Shown: positions 11,131 to 23,935 of the stretch, one piece after another
Position numbering within the stretch: position 1 is the first letter of the stretch
Layout: each line of letters begins with the position of its first letter
Assembly (NCBI RefSeq): GCF_014898055.3
Contig: NW_023600993.1
Location: 14,288,850-14,352,849 of the forward strand
DNA length: 64,000 nt
Origin: Talpa occidentalis
Lineage: Eukaryota > Chordata > Mammalia > Eulipotyphla > Talpidae
Direction: 5' to 3'
Made by a program: the position numbers and the translations under genes
Notes under the pieces: generated by a model
Told to the model about the DNA's origin: nothing
Seen by the model: only the letters and a program-made list of their open reading frames with translations
Databases searched by the model: none

Positions 11131-12016
11131 GTTATTGTTATCATTGTCATTGTAATAGAAATCCTGGGATCTAAACAAGACTAGAAAGTGAATTGACAGG
11201 ATCGCCTGTGGGATTTAGGCCAATTGCCTTAGGTAACTTGCTGCCATGCCATAGGGTACACAAAACCAGAGAATATTGTGGCCACCATTCCTAGAATATT
11301 TTTTCCTTAGAGAGTTTGGGAGAAATTATTTTTTCCATTAATACACACATGCAACAGAATCGGTCAAATGCAGCATTTTGCTTGAATTTTTAACACACAC
11401 AAAAATACCCAGAGTCTTGATCTTTGGACGACTTGAAGGGCTGGGTGGATATGATATTCCATGTCTTCTGCTGCTTTCTCTTCTCTACCACTTGGGTGGA
11501 AATGTTTGTGAATTCCAGGCTATATGAATTCCAGGCTAGTAGCATTTACCTTAAAGTTGTGAAAGCGCTTCCTATTTTTACATTCTGTGAGTGCTGCCCA
11601 AATATAGAATCTTTGCCAGTAGTAAATGCTCATATTTTAGGTACAAAATGATGTAGGGAAGAAAAGTGTTAGTGCATGACCTTAGGGAATGCAAGTCACC
11701 AGAAAGAAAAGAGTAGAACCAAGTCCTAGTTCTCATTCTGTAACTAACCAGCTATTTTGTTGATGTCTGAGAGGGCAGGAATCTTGGATCTTTTCACTCA
11801 TAATTCCCACATACTAGGATAAATATGTGCTGGGAAAGCTATAAGATAAAGGGTTGGGTCAGTAGATAGAAATTAAATGGAATGTTTAAAATGCAGGTTC
11901 CCTGGCCCCAGCCTGTAAGTCATATTTGATAGAAACCAGCTGGGATCCAGCAATCCACACAGATTTGGGAGTCTTGGATTGTAAAGGACAAAAATCTGAC
12001 TCAGAATGAATCTTAC
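11131..12016. other. Unique sequence, no gene seen
   Basis: No repeat or coding signal could be supported. Confidence 0.4.
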
Positions 12017-12299
12017 TTTTTTTTTAAGATTTCATTTTATTTATTTATGCATGCAAGAGCTGGGGTGTAGGCCAGAGGTGCAGGGGGTCAGGAGGTGAGA
12101 GGATTCATCAGAGCCAGAGTGGGGAGCAGAACAGGGAGACTGACTGAAATACACTGCTGAGGGGAGCAGCGGGTGAGACAGGAGAGGTCTGCTGCACCAT
12201 GTGGGTCAGCTCCCTGGCCAGGGATGGAACTGGTGCTGCGGTGGCTGTGGATAGCTTCATAGTGCTGAGACTTAACCCCTTGCGCCACCAGGGAGGCCC
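12017..12299 (-). mobile_element. tRNA-derived SINE, subfamily B, antisense
   Basis: Poly-T start (12017-12025) followed by the reverse complement of the A-rich tail (TTTATTTATTTATGCATGCA), the body, and the head at the right end (CCACCAGGGAGGCCC). Target duplications are not clear, which fits an old copy. Confidence 0.88.
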
Positions 12300-12534
12300 T
12301 GCTTTTGGTTTTGTTTTACACTTCACTCCCCCTACTTTCCACCCCGAATACAGAAATTGAAAAATATAGTGTTAGGACGGCTTTAGCTGCCCAAATAATG
12401 CCACCAATCAGCTCTTGGTTCTGCTTTCTTTTGTGTTAACTTCTGTTTTAACTTCCTTCTCAGTCTGCTTTTCCCTTTACTGTAGTTAGCTGGTTGCTCT
12501 AGGCTTCCATCTCTGACATAGAAACCCTGGGACA

Positions 12535-12796
12535 GGGGCCTCCCTGGTGACACAAGAAGTTAAGCACAGCACTGTGAAGCTATCAGCAGCCTCTGCAGCA
12601 CCCTGGCCAGGTTGCTGACCCACATGGCACAGCAGACCTCTCCTGTCTCCCCGCTGCTCCCTTCAGCAGTGTATTTCAGTAGATCCACCTGTTCTGCTCC
12701 CCACTCTGTCTCTGGTGAATCCTCTCACCCCCGCACCGCTGGCCTGTACCCCAGTTCTTTATATGCATAAATAAATAAATATTTTTTAAAAATGAA
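12535..12796 (+). mobile_element. tRNA-derived SINE, subfamily B
   Basis: Head GGCCTCCCTGGTGACAC, tRNA-related part, body and AAATAAATAAATA tail. Flanked by perfect 15-bp target duplications AGAAACCCTGGGACA (12520-12534 and 12797-12811). The tRNA-related part is internally shortened around the B box (12590-12615). Confidence 0.95.
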
Positions 12797-13884
12797 AGAA
12801 ACCCTGGGACAAAGAGCCATCCTTTCTCAAAGTTTCCAGCCAAATAATTATCACATCCCCACAGTGCACACCTCACGCTGGTCAGAGGCTCTCATTCTTT
12901 GTCTTGTCATCTCGGGGTCAGATATCTACCTTGGCTTGCAGTACAGCCACTCTACCCAAATCATGTAGTCAAAATGTTGGCAAAGTATTGTTCTCCAAGA
13001 CAAGTTGGGAGTGATTTTTTCCCAGAAATAGGGAAATTCTGTGCTTATTACACAAAATGAAAGATTTCCAGTCTTTTGAGAGATTTAGATAAGAATGGCC
13101 CAACAGTTATGTTACCAAAGGATAACCAATGTTGTGCCAAGGCATTGAGACCTTCTGCCTGCAGGGTGACCAGGGAAGTGCTCAGAGGCTCAGAGGATAG
13201 CCAGGTGCCTCATTCATTTGCCCCAGTGTTTTGAGCAAATATTAAATATTTTCTATGTGTGCCATGAAGCTGATTTATGTGCAGGTCATCTGTGAGTTGT
13301 GCATTGGGAATCAATAGATTTGAAAATCATTCACTCTGTGAGGTCATTTCAAGCATACAATAACACTACTCCTCTAACATCTTCCTGAGATAACTGGAAG
13401 TTAGTTTATATTAGTGAAAGGATAACAAAAGCTCCAGTCACAATAGAAAGTGAGACTGACAAACAGGATTGGTAGTTGAATCCTGCTTTGTCTTGATTAT
13501 CAATTTGGTTATATTTAATATTTGTGAGCAAATGTAGTTCCGTGTAATGGATGCTCCTAGCATGGAGCTTAGCATGTCTGACACCTTTTAATGTTTGCAG
13601 CATAAAAGGATGCACATTATACAGGCAATGGAAAAGGACAAGCTGGCAATAGCCTGGAACAGAAAACTGAGTTGACTGTTAGCTGTCATATATGTTGTGG
13701 GTGTGTTGCATTCGAGTTCATGGAAGGAGTGAATTCTGAAGAATGAATTATTTCTTTTGTTAAGTGAAGAAGCTGCTGTTTTCTGAAAGTGATTCATAAA
13801 ATTAATAAAATTAAATGTCTACCCCTTCGTTTTAGTGTTGTTACTAGTTTAGTTACAGATGGCTTCTTTATGCCTCTATCCCAA

Positions 13885-14180
13885 TTTCACCCTCACCAAA
13901 TGAACCTAATGTACAAAAGAAAGCATTTTCAACAAGTGATGATAGAATAACTAGATAGTCACAGAGGAGGGGGAAAAAAGCCTTGATGCCCTATCTCACA
14001 CCATATGCATAAATTCCACTGGCAATGAATTATAGTTCCGTATGAGGAAGAGAAAACCATAAAGCAGCTAGAGGAAAACTTCATGCAACTTAGAGACAGA
14101 CAAAAGTTTTGTAAGTAAGCCGTGAAAATAGTAACCATAAAATAAAATAATTACATGTTAAAATTAAAAACTACTCATCC
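13885..14180 (+). repeat. L1 ORF2 3' fragment, left part
   Basis: Decayed L1 ORF2 end: recognisable blocks include GATAGTCACAGAGG, CCTATCTCACACCATATGCA and the AAACCATAAAGCAGCTAGAG region, ending in AAAATTAAAAACTAC. The L1 resumes after the SINE at about 14470 (ACTCATCCAAAGGAAAGG) as far as about 14500. No intact reading frame remains. Confidence 0.75.
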
Positions 14181-14181
14181 T

Positions 14182-14469
14182 GGGCCTCCCCTGGTGGCGC
14201 AGTGGTTGAGTGCTGGGTTGCGAAGCTGCCCACAGCCTCTGTAGCGCCGGTTCGATCCCCGGCTGCTCCCCGGCCACCGGAGGAGGGTCCCACATGGCGT
14301 GCAGACCTCTCCTGCCGCCCGCTGCTCCCCTCAGCAGTGTACTTCGTCAGTCTGCCTGCTCTGCTCTCCCCTCTGGCTCTGGTGAATTCTCACACCTTCC
14401 CGTGCTTCTGACTGTACCCAGTGCTTGTATAAATAAATAAATCTTAAAAAAAAAAAAGTAAAAAAAAAA
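14182..14469 (+). mobile_element. tRNA-derived SINE, younger subfamily (A)
   Basis: Nearly complete copy. Pol III A box TGGCGCAGTGG (14195-14205) and B box GGTTCGATCCC (14249-14259) match consensus. The 3' part carries the subfamily A marker CTGACTGTACCCAGTGCTTG, then AATAAATAAATCTTAAAA. It splits an L1 fragment; an 8-bp duplication ACTCATCC (14173-14180, 14470-14477) flanks it. Short ORFs inside it are shadows of the repeat. Confidence 0.95.
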
Positions 14470-14781
14470 ACTCATCCAAAGGAAAGGGTAGGATACAAAA
14501 GCCTGGAAATCCCTGATTTTAAACAGTCATTACCACCAACGGGATTTCCTCTTGTGCATTTTGACTTCTAAGTGATAGAAGTGGACTCTGAGCTTAAGCA
14601 AAAAAGAAAAAGCACCGATGCTTTTCATGGCACCCAAGTCAGTGCAGTGGGTAGAGAATACTTCAGGCATAGAAGTATTGATGTGCTGTAGAGAACCCTG
14701 CCAGTCCTCACTCTTCATCTCTTTGTCCTCTTGGTTGTCAGGCTCTCTCCGTAGTTACATAGCTGGTGATGCTTGACAGTT

Positions 14782-15036
14782 TTGGTTTTTTTTTTTTTAA
14801 GATTTATTTATTTATACACCAGGGTACAGGCCAGAGGTGCGGGAGGGTGAGAGGATTCACCAGAGACAGAGTGGGGAGCAGAACAGGCAGACAGACTGAA
14901 AACACTGCTGAGGGGAGCAGTGGGCGAGACAGTAGAGGTCTGCCGTGCCATGTAGGTATCTCCCTGGCCAGCGCTGCAGAGGCTGCGGACAGCTTCACAG
15001 CGCTGCACTCAACCTGCTGCGCTACCTGGGAGGCCC
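14782..15036 (-). mobile_element. tRNA-derived SINE, antisense
   Basis: Poly-T plus TAAGATTTATTTATTTATAC on the left and the reverse complement of the SINE head (GGGAGGCCC) on the right. Target duplications CTTGACAGTT at 14772-14781 and 15037-15046 are identical. Confidence 0.93.
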
Positions 15037-15046
15037 CTTGACAGTT

Positions 15047-16860
15047 AGTGTTGAGTCGTGGATACTCCAGGCAAGCCGCATCTTTCTGTTGTTCTCAGTT
15101 CTCAGGGAAGAGATTCATTAGCCCATTTGGATCCAGTGACCACGCTTTGTCCAGTAAATTGTGATCAGAGGCAGGAGGGTGTTTAAAGAAACAGTAGCTC
15201 CTTTCGTTCAGGGGGATGTGGCGTGAAAAGAAATTGCATTCTCGATGATACTCACTCTGTTTCCTCTTTATTAGAAAAAAAGACAGAGTTGATGAAAACT
15301 TTTTGCTTGGTCACAGTTTTAAATGGCTGAGTTTGGGTATACTAGATACTATCCTGTTGACTAGCTAATGTCAGTACCTCTGCCTGTCTTCAAGTTGACA
15401 GCTATATATTAAGGACTGTAAACAAAATTAGTCTATTTAAAAAACAGGCATATTTATTTGTAAATTATTAGCCAAGTTCTATCCAAATGCAGACATGATT
15501 TGTTCTAGTCTGGATATACAATAAAATTAATTTAAATAACTTTAATCAGCTTCAAAAACAGCAAATTCCAAGACAATTAGGTTAACTTTAAGAACTCATA
15601 TTTATTGAGTTAACAGATGGTAAATTAAAAAACAATGAAGCTAATTTTTAAAATCATTCATTGAATTAAAAAAACAGACATTTAACAAAACTGTTTTTAA
15701 GCTGTTTTTCCATATGCATATTTTAAGATTCCAATTTGAGGACTTCTGGGAAGACACCGATGAGTTGCAGTATTTGAACTCTCCACTGAATTTTTTAAAA
15801 GCATTGGAACCATCTGAAACAGAATTTTAGAAATCAACAATACACATATAAGAAATAAGCATATTCCTGATACCGAAAAATAAAGGGTCTACTCCATCAA
15901 TTCTTATTTGTTCTCTGACATTTTCTGTGGCCTGTGGACAGGTGTTAGGAATTTCCTGTGCAAGCAAGGTGAAAGTTACTCTGGCCAGAACTGCATGTCA
16001 GCATCATAATGGTTAAACATAAAGGCTTCCCTTTGATGACATCTAGGACCTTGTGCACCAGTGACTTGTAATATATGAGAATCACAAAAATGTTTCTTTT
16101 TTCTCCTTTGCTCTCATTGTAAGTGCTAGAAGCTTACTTTTCAAACTTATGGAGGAGGCAGGATTTGGTAGGATCACATTGAGGGCAATGAGGCTTTTCC
16201 CCTTAGGGCCCAAATTTGTTGGGTCTCCTTAGAGTTTGTGGTGATGGAGTACTGAACGTATCTCAGTACGTGAAGTGTACCCAGAACACCTGGTTCTTTC
16301 CATAGGAGGACCCAGCCATTACTCCTTCTTCCTGTGGTTTTATAGATAACATTATGGATACATTAAAACATATCATTTGCATTGTGCTGGCTATTCTTAG
16401 TTTTACCATAATGGCATATTTAGAACTAGAATTATATGTGTAGAAATGAAGTTACTCTATAAAAATATTTGAAATATATTTGTGTGGATCGCTGACTGCT
16501 CAACTGGTATTAGAGTCCTTTTTTTGGATTGTTGCAAACTGTAATATTTATTTTATGGGCCTGGAACTCCTCGCCTAAGATGTCATCTTTACATTATAGT
16601 TTTACATTACTTGATTAAGTATGATGAAGATTGTGTTGATCAGTTTTGGTAGGTCAATTTATTAATTGTAATTTGGTTTAGAGATTTCAAAAAAAAAAAA
16701 CCCCACATTTATTACTGAATTTACTGTGGCAAAAACTATCTTATTGTACTTTTGCAACTATCTCCTAGTCTCCTTTCTCCTTGAAATAATTGTTTGTATA
16801 ATAACCTTTTGATAATAGGAGGTTTCTTAGAAATGCTGCTATGACAAGATACTAGGACAG
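15047..16860. other. AT-rich sequence, no gene seen
   Basis: Nothing can be firmly called. The stretch near 15737-15790 (GACTTCTGGGAAGACACC) faintly resembles the 5' end of an old L1, and 16690 onward becomes L1-like AT-rich sequence. Confidence 0.35.
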
Positions 16861-17299
16861 ACTATGTTGTTTTCAATTTAACAAGAGCAAGTAAAAATAA
16901 GAATAGATTATCAATAAATACAAAATTCATTAGGTGAAATTTAAGTTTTCAGAAATAGCAAGAAGGGATACAGAAGAAAAACTTCAAAACTGTTCTAAAC
17001 ATTCAAAGGAAATGAATACAATTTAAAAGAATTAAGGGAAAAATTGAATAGACAAGGTATGGCATTCTAACTTAGACTATAAACTTCTTGAAGGCAATAA
17101 ATATCTTACTATTGTAACCCTACATTAAGAGCTTAATACATTAATATGTACTATTAGTGTTGAATAAGCATGTCTTGAATTTCAGTGAGAGGTGAGAGGA
17201 TATAAAATCTCAAAGTTCAGGAGAAAAGATTAGTGGTAAGCCTTGAAGGTGAATGGACAGTATAATCAGTGAATAAAGTATAGTAAAAAGTGAAGTGAT

Positions 17300-19470
17300 T
17301 TAAGAGACAATAGCTAGATACCTCTTCTTCTTTTCTTTTTTTAACTAAGGGAACAATGTTTTCAATAAAATAAATCTGGAAAGGAAGTTTTTAAATGAAG
17401 AGCCTGTAATTGATGATCACAGTATGGAAAGAGAAAAGAGAAAAACAAAAGCTTAATAAGTTGCTGCTTTATTTTTCAATCATTAGATAAGAATGCATGG
17501 ATAAGAATAGTTGTGAACAATTTAATGTTGGCACTAGTTGAATTGGAAACAGGATATTTTATAAATAATTGTAGAAGATAAAAGTAAACAAAACATGATT
17601 CATGCAAAGACAAAGTGGAAAGGAAACAATAAAGAGCTATTGAATAGAAGAAAGTATAAAAAAGTCCAATCAAGCTTAAAAATTATGACAAGTATAAATG
17701 GCTTAAATTTCCCTTTTCAAATGGAAAGATCTTCACATTAAATTAAAATGAAAGTCTTATGATTTGCTGGTGCTTTCAGAGTCATACTTCAAGAGAAATG
17801 ACATAGAAATATTTTTTAAATGGCAAAGATTTTCCAGCCTAATATCCTCACATCTAAATCAGAAAATATGAGCATCAAACAAAGCTAAATTTTTGTTTAA
17901 AAAACACAGTAAATGAAACAAGATGGACTATTTTATAAGCATTAAATATTATAATATTAGTGAAAGAATAATGGTACTGAAAAATAATTCATGCATGCTG
18001 TTAACAGCACAATAATGAAAATAATGTGTGCCAAGGTTTACAAAATTAGAAAACAATACTGGTTAAATATCAGCTGATTAAATAAGAAAAAGAAGTAAGC
18101 TGCTATTTTAATAGTTTATTTTTAGAAAGCATTAGATAAAATTTTAATACCTGTTCCTAAAAGGTGGTAAAAAAGAAAAATAAAATATTGCTTCAATATA
18201 AGTATTTACAACAAATAATCAACATTAAAGTTAAATCAAAAATACCAAAAAAAATTGTGTATTTAAAAACAGAAGTGGGATTGAAGTTGGTAATATAGTT
18301 TTGCCATAACTATGCTGTTAAATGTTTTATGCAAAGCCCTGATTAGGCAACAAGTAAACTGTAGCATAGGTACAACTAATAAGACATACTAAAGAAAGAA
18401 GATATATAAGGCGTGGAAAAACATATATTACCATTATGTACTGGGAAAGTATCTTTACAACTTGAAAACACAGAGGAATCCATGGAAATATTGGTGGATT
18501 TAATAATTTACTAGGATTCATTTTATAAGAACAACCAGATTTATAAAGCTCTATAATTGATTTTTCACGGAAGTATGTGAGCTACCTAAAAAATAAGTGA
18601 TCTGTAATTTGGGATGCTATAAACATATTGATCAAAAGGCTGATTATTGTAAAAGATAACATACCTTTATATAATTTTTTCCAAAATATAAATTTAAAGG
18701 AAATCTAATAATTATCTCTCTTTTGGTTTTCACTTTTTGAGGTAATGGGAATGGGAATTTGATTTTGACATAAATCTGGAAAAGAAAGTAGGCAAGAATA
18801 GGAAAATCAGTTTTGAGAAGGAAGAGTAATGAGGAGAGTCTAATCTTATAAAATATTAAAATATATTATAAAGTTATAATAATTAAAATCATGTGATACT
18901 GGTACCAAAATAGAGAGATTAATGAGGTAAAATATGTGGTCAAAATAAATTATATTTTGCATAAGGATGAAATATTGATAATGGCAGGACACAAATCAAT
19001 GGAGACAGACAACATTTTGCAATATGGGGTCTGATTAACAGTTTGGAAAAAATCAATATATACACTCAGATACACATACAATAGATTACTGGCACTGAAA
19101 CCATAAAGGGACTTGTTTTTACAGTCATAGAATATTGTGACTAATTGGAAAGTGAAATATTAAAAATAGATTTGATTATATTAAAGCAAGCAAACAGTAG
19201 CCTAGGTACGATTATTTGAATATAATAACAGAAAGGGTTAAAATGATTGTTACACAGAAGCTTATACAAATTCACTATAAAACTGTGACAGAGACCTAAT
19301 ACATAAGAACACAATCACCTTTAATTAATTACATGGGAGAGACTAAAATCACTTTTCACAAAAGATGAAATATGAGACATTTGCAAACATATAAAAACAT
19401 TCAACCTTTCTAATAATCAAATGAGCATGCACTAATTCAAAAATTAAGTTATATTTAGGTTTGTTCAATT
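17300..19470 (+). repeat. Old L1 ORF2 region
   Basis: AT-rich decayed L1 in sense orientation. Recognisable blocks: AGAAAGCATTAGATAAAATT (18126 on), GCCCTGATTAGGCAA (18335 on), TGATACTGGTACCAAAATAG (18894 on), and TTTTCACAAAAGATGAAATA with CATATAAAAACATTCAACC (19352 on). They occur in the order expected for ORF2. No usable frame remains; it likely extends left to about 16860. Confidence 0.7.
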
Positions 19471-19489
19471 ATTTTAAAATTAATGTCAA

Positions 19490-20100
19490 GATCCTATAGT
19501 CTCACTAGCACAGGTTCTTTTCATTTGGATCAACTCATCCTCCAGAAGAAAGTAGAAAAGCTGGACAAAATCTCGCAAATGGTTGTTTAAAGGTATCACA
19601 GAGCTTGAGGTGGGGAAGATGCGAGAAATCAAGAATCCACAGGTCAGGGAACCCACAAGAGATCTCACTTACCTCACTGCCTGAGAGAAGCTAAAGGAAA
19701 ACATCATGATAAAAATATGATCATCCAGAGGTTCAAATTATCGCTACCACTTTTCAGACTCAGTGTCGGACATCCAATAAAGTTACCAAGCATACCAGCA
19801 GATATAGGAGATAAGATATAGGAGCAAGAAACTTAAAATACCCCTGATTAATACATTAAGGAAATCAGATGAGATGACAGAGAATGTTAGCACGTTACTG
19901 GCAATTACAATAAGAATCAAATAGAAATTCCAGAACTTAGAAACAAACTGATAGAAATTACAAGCTCAATAGATGGATTTTAAGAGCATATCAGAAACAG
20001 AGTAGAAGAACAGGTTGATGAACTAGAAGACAAAGCAACTGAAAATTTAGTGTTAATATCTAAAGTCAGCAGTCATTGCAAAATGATTTATTGCTACATA
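19490..20100 (+). repeat. Old L1 5'UTR/ORF1-type region
   Basis: The run CAAATAGAAATTCCAGAACT, then AGAAATTACAAGCTCAATAG, then GATGAACTAGAAGACAAAGC matches the coiled-coil-coding start of old L1 or HAL1 ORF1. Because it lies downstream of ORF2-type sequence, it must belong to a separate or rearranged element. Confidence 0.6.
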
Positions 20101-20109
20101 ACTGACAGC

Positions 20110-20880
20110 ATATAAATCTATACAAGAGTTTTGCAAATGCTTTGGCAACATAAAGGAGATGTTTGAACAAAAAAAAAAAGAAAAAGGCTACATCTTTTCA
20201 CCCAGTAATATTATCTGGGAATATTGTCTTAAGGAAAGAATTTTTTTTCAAGTGAATTAGTATATGCATGAAAATGTTCACTGTTCACTACATATTTATT
20301 TTATGATTGTAAGAACTACATGCAGACAATGTTTTATGTGTTTTACTCCAATTATTGCAGTTATCCCACACAAAAACTCAAAGAGGTAGCACTAGTCACT
20401 ATGAATATCCTTATTTTACAGATGAGAAAACTGAAACATTGACAGGGCAAGTAAGTTACTCATTATACAGCTAGCAAGTAGAGGAGCAAGGATTTGACCC
20501 AGGCTGTCTGGCTGTACAATCTGCACTTAAACCTGCTCTAGGTTATTAGAGGCAACCCAAATAGCACACAACTGGAAATCTCTAAATAAGCACTGTATAC
20601 CCATGCTGTGGAATATTACACAGGTGTTGAAAAGGAGCATAATGAATACTTTCTCACATGGAAAATACTCCTGATGTAATGTGAGAAGGAAAAAAAATCA
20701 AAAACACAGAACTACAACAAATTGAAAATTATTCCTACAGATATGATTATAAGCAAATATCCCCCAAAGCTAACAATTATGTGAGGTTTAGGAGCACGGT
20801 AGTTTCTTTTTCATTTCTCATTTTCTCAAATTTTTAATAATGCATATTTCTTATATTGAAACAATATATGCTGTTATCTG
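20110..20880 (+). repeat. Old L1 3' end
   Basis: Typical L1M-type 3' sequence: GAAAATGTTCACTG, then after a MIR, GGCAACCCAAATAG, TGTGGAATATTACACAGG and ATGGAAAATACTCCTGATGT, ending in TTTTAATAATGCATATT. Split by a MIR at about 20395-20545. Confidence 0.7.
20395..20545 (-). repeat. MIR, antisense, inside L1
   Basis: ATTTTACAGATGAGAAAACT, GTAAGTTACTCATTATACAG and TTTGACCCAGGCTGTCTGGC are the reverse complement of MIR blocks. Confidence 0.85.
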
Positions 20881-20884
20881 CATC

Positions 20885-21125
20885 TCAAAAAGCAGGAGTG
20901 TATATTGGCTAAGAGCATGGGTTCTGGCACCAGATTCCCTGGGCCACCATTTATTGGTACGTGACCTTGGATGAGTTGTTGAATTTTCGTTTTTACCTTT
21001 CTAAGTTTATCCGATAAAATGAGGATCATTGCACCTGACAGGGTGATTGTGAGAACTAAATATGCTTAACAGGTACTTAGGACAGTGTCTGGAACTTACA
21101 GAATATGTAGACATCACCTAGTATG
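20885..21125 (+). repeat. MIR
   Basis: Near full-length: GGCTAAGAGCATGGGTTCTG, GTGACCTTGGATGAG, AAAATGAGGATCATTGCACC, GTGAGAACTAAATATG and GGACAGTGTCTGGAAC in order. Confidence 0.92.
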
Positions 21126-21129
21126 GTTA

Positions 21130-21845
21130 TTACTGTTGTTAAAAACAAACCAGCTTCCTGTTGCCAGCCCCTCAGTGATCAGACAGGACACAATGCCCTC
21201 CAATGCTCCTAGGTAGCCATTCACACGCAGCAAGTTTCTCTGGATCTTGCTTTACCCTTTCTGTGAACTCTCCAGAGTGGAGATTGTTAAGGGGGGCACT
21301 TTTGAACTCTTCCCAAGAAACAGTGACAAAAATCCAAAATCTGATTTTTGAATTTTCAAGAAGCGCAGACTCCCAGCTCGTGTCACATCTCTGCAGACAT
21401 GTGCCTGAGGAATGGACACTGCCCACTGCAGCCGATTTTATATTAACACCTCATTACTGAATGGGAGAAATTGTTGACTTACCAATTTCCCCAACTTCCA
21501 GTCTTCTCTAGATAGCTGACATATCACCAGCTCCCTGATCTGATAGGTTAAGTAACAATAGCTGTTTAAAAAACAGAACAGTTGTTGTGACTTGACTTTT
21601 CTGAATTGATCAGCTCAGCAGGGCTGAAAATGTGCTTTCAAACTTTTTTCACCTGGAAGAGTTTGATACAATTTCCTCATTGTTTGAAACCAGTTCACTG
21701 AAGTTGTCTTGTCCTCTTCCCTGCCAATTAGACTGAAGGGTGCTTGCCAGGAGGGCACAGCAGTGTCTGTAAGAGAAAAGGATGCAAGTTGGTGTTTGTG
21801 CATTTGTGAGAACCATAACCTTTGACATGTGGCTTTGATTTTTAG
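21130..21845. other. Unique sequence, no repeat recognised
   Basis: Balanced composition, no known repeat. Frames of 85 and 84 codons overlap on opposite strands at 21172-21460 without recognisable domains or supporting splice sites; one is likely a shadow of the other and neither may be real. Confidence 0.35.
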
Positions 21846-21897
21846 GATGTTGCAGACCTCTGCTCTTGGAAGAGAATCTGCTCCGAAACCCTCCTGG
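21846..21897 (+). other. Candidate 52-nt internal exon
   Basis: Acceptor TTTGATTTTTAG ends at 21845 and donor CCTGG then GTGAGT starts at 21898. All three frames between them are open, so it could be coding or noncoding. The polypyrimidine tract is only moderate. Strand matches the putative plus-strand transcript from the CpG island. No protein similarity recognised. Confidence 0.2.
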
Positions 21898-22494
21898 GTG
21901 AGTTTGCCATTTCTGTAATGCTGTCTCTTCTCTGCCTCTGTCAAGTCCATCTGTCATTCGTGGCAATGTCCTTTTGTTAAATTACGTAATAATTCTCAGT
22001 CCTATAATAGTAAAAAAATTGCTTTCATGTCTGAGTTTTCCATTTTTGCTAAAGTTGTTATTCCCTTGAAGGTTATTCATGAAGGCATTTCTGGGTTTAT
22101 TCACACCCACCCCCATTTTTTTCCAGGATTTACCCAAAACCTTTCACACGCTTTTCTAATAGACATGTTCTGTTACAACACAATATCACTTGTTAAGACA
22201 GATTTACTAAGGCACAGGCCAATTAGTGATGACTAGGTACCTGACGAACCAGGAAGAAATATAGTGAGAGTAGAAATTTCTTTTCTTTTTGGAGAAATGG
22301 ATCAAAGACTTCAACCAGCATGTGGTGAATCAGTGCTAAGTCAGCAATAAGGTGAGAAAGACTATGTCACTGAAAGATGGTCTCAGGATCATTACCATAC
22401 TATGAACTAATTTCTTAGGTGGGTAGGTACCAGCCCATTCCTTATTGTCGTAGTGTAAGTGGAGGCGATTTCCTGTATTCATGTTGCCATGAAG

Positions 22495-22680
22495 TTAGTG
22501 GAACTGGGTTTGGTCTCTTTATGGACCGTCAATGTCTGAACTTGACAAGTTTCTGAACTCTCTTGGGTCTCAGTTCCTCCACTTGAACATGGGAACAATA
22601 GTCTTTATCTATTAGGTTATGAAGGCAAAATGTCATGATATAAATCACCTGGCACCCAGCAAGCACTTAATTAACCTCCC
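22495..22680 (+). repeat. MIR
   Basis: GAACTTGACAAGTTTCTGAA, GTCTCAGTTCCTCCACTTGA, GGGAACAATAGT, and the 3' end CACCTGGCACCCAGCAAGCA are diverged MIR blocks in order. Confidence 0.8.
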
Positions 22681-23119
22681 CACCCTTATTTATGGAGATT
22701 GAAAATGAAGAGATGACATGTAACTTTGCTTGCCTCTTCAAATGTGTTCTTCATTGATTGTCATGTGAATGTAACCACTTTCTTAGAAAACAGATAAAAT
22801 TTTCATCTCTTCATCCTTCATTCCTCTGTCTTATTGAGCCTCTACTATAAGTGCAGAGCTTAGTGCTGTGGAAGATGAAAAGGAGGGTGTAGTATTAATC
22901 CCCTTCTCTAAATCACAGTACAGAAAGGGAGGTTATGTTTTTTTTTTTAATTAAAAACTGCTGCTATTTGCCAGTAGAGAGAAAAAATAAAGGACCGTCT
23001 TAGTTCGTAAGCAGGAAAAGTTCTTTTTTCACCAGGTTTATCAGGAAAGGTGTGTGAGAGGTCTTACAAGATTGGGCTTTACAAAAGGGGGACAGTTTGG
23101 GCAACAAGGAGAGAGGGAA

Positions 23120-23355
23120 TCCATTGAGGAAGACTGAACTAGAGGGATTGGTTGCAATGACAATGACCTGGACCTAAAAAGACCTGGGTTGCTTGGATGA
23201 ACCGCTTAGTCTCCCAGCCCTCAATTTCTTCATCTGTGAAATGTGTACAGTCATCTCTGTCCTTTTGTTCTTTCAGGGCTCGGGAGAAGATCAGATGGGC
23301 GCTTCCGTGCTGAAGTTCTTCGGAAACCATGAAGCAATCTGTCAGTGCAAAGGGT
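23120..23355 (+). repeat. MIR
   Basis: GACCTGGGTTGCTTGGATGA, CCTCAATTTCTTCATCTGTG, and the 3' part GAGAAGATCAGATGGGCGCT followed by CTTCGGAAACCATGAAGC. The strong-looking acceptor at 23275-23276 lies inside the MIR. Confidence 0.75.
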
Positions 23356-23935
23356 GATGGATCTTGGTGTTCTTCCTCTTCTCCAGGGTGGCTGTTTACC
23401 ACCTGGTGCTGCCAGCCAAAATTTTGAACAGACGTCCTAGGTGGGCACGTTTTTCTGTTGGCTCCAGAGGCGCATATTGAGAACTGTAGGAATCATCCTC
23501 TTGTCAGAGGGTGGAAGGATGGCATCCAACACCATGAGGTGGTCCAGAGCCTGTCTTGGTCTTGTGGGGTGCCGTGCCTCCCACAGTCAGCTAGAACATG
23601 CGCTGGTGACTCGGAAGTGGTTGGGCCCACAGGATGGGTTGGTGTTCTTCCATCAGCTTTAACATCTTGACCTCACTCCCTTGTTTACCACTCAGCATTG
23701 CAAAGAAAGTTTAGTTTTCTTCTTTTTTTCTCAGCTTGGCCTGAGATTCATCAGCCCCAGCTTTGCAGTATCTGTTTTCTAAGAAAGTGGTTACATTCAC
23801 GTGATAATCAATGAAGAACACATTTGAAGAAGAAAGCAAAATTGCAGGGATAATTTGTGTATAATTAATAGTGTTTCCTTTCTTTGCCAGCTTAAATGTA
23901 ATTCTTTTTCTTTAAACATTCTAAACAGTGGTCCT

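Noticed and set aside
14195..14260. Functional tRNA gene
   Set aside because: A and B boxes are present but cloverleaf pairing is not intact and the sequence is the head of a SINE.
14204..14440. Cys/Ser/Pro-rich ORFs repeated at 14202, 43602, 51821, 56496 and elsewhere
   Set aside because: All are translations of the tRNA-derived SINE, not genes.
23275..23360. Strong acceptor followed by a 26-codon open frame
   Set aside because: The region matches the 3' half of a MIR, and no good donor follows, so an incidental MIR-derived site is more likely.
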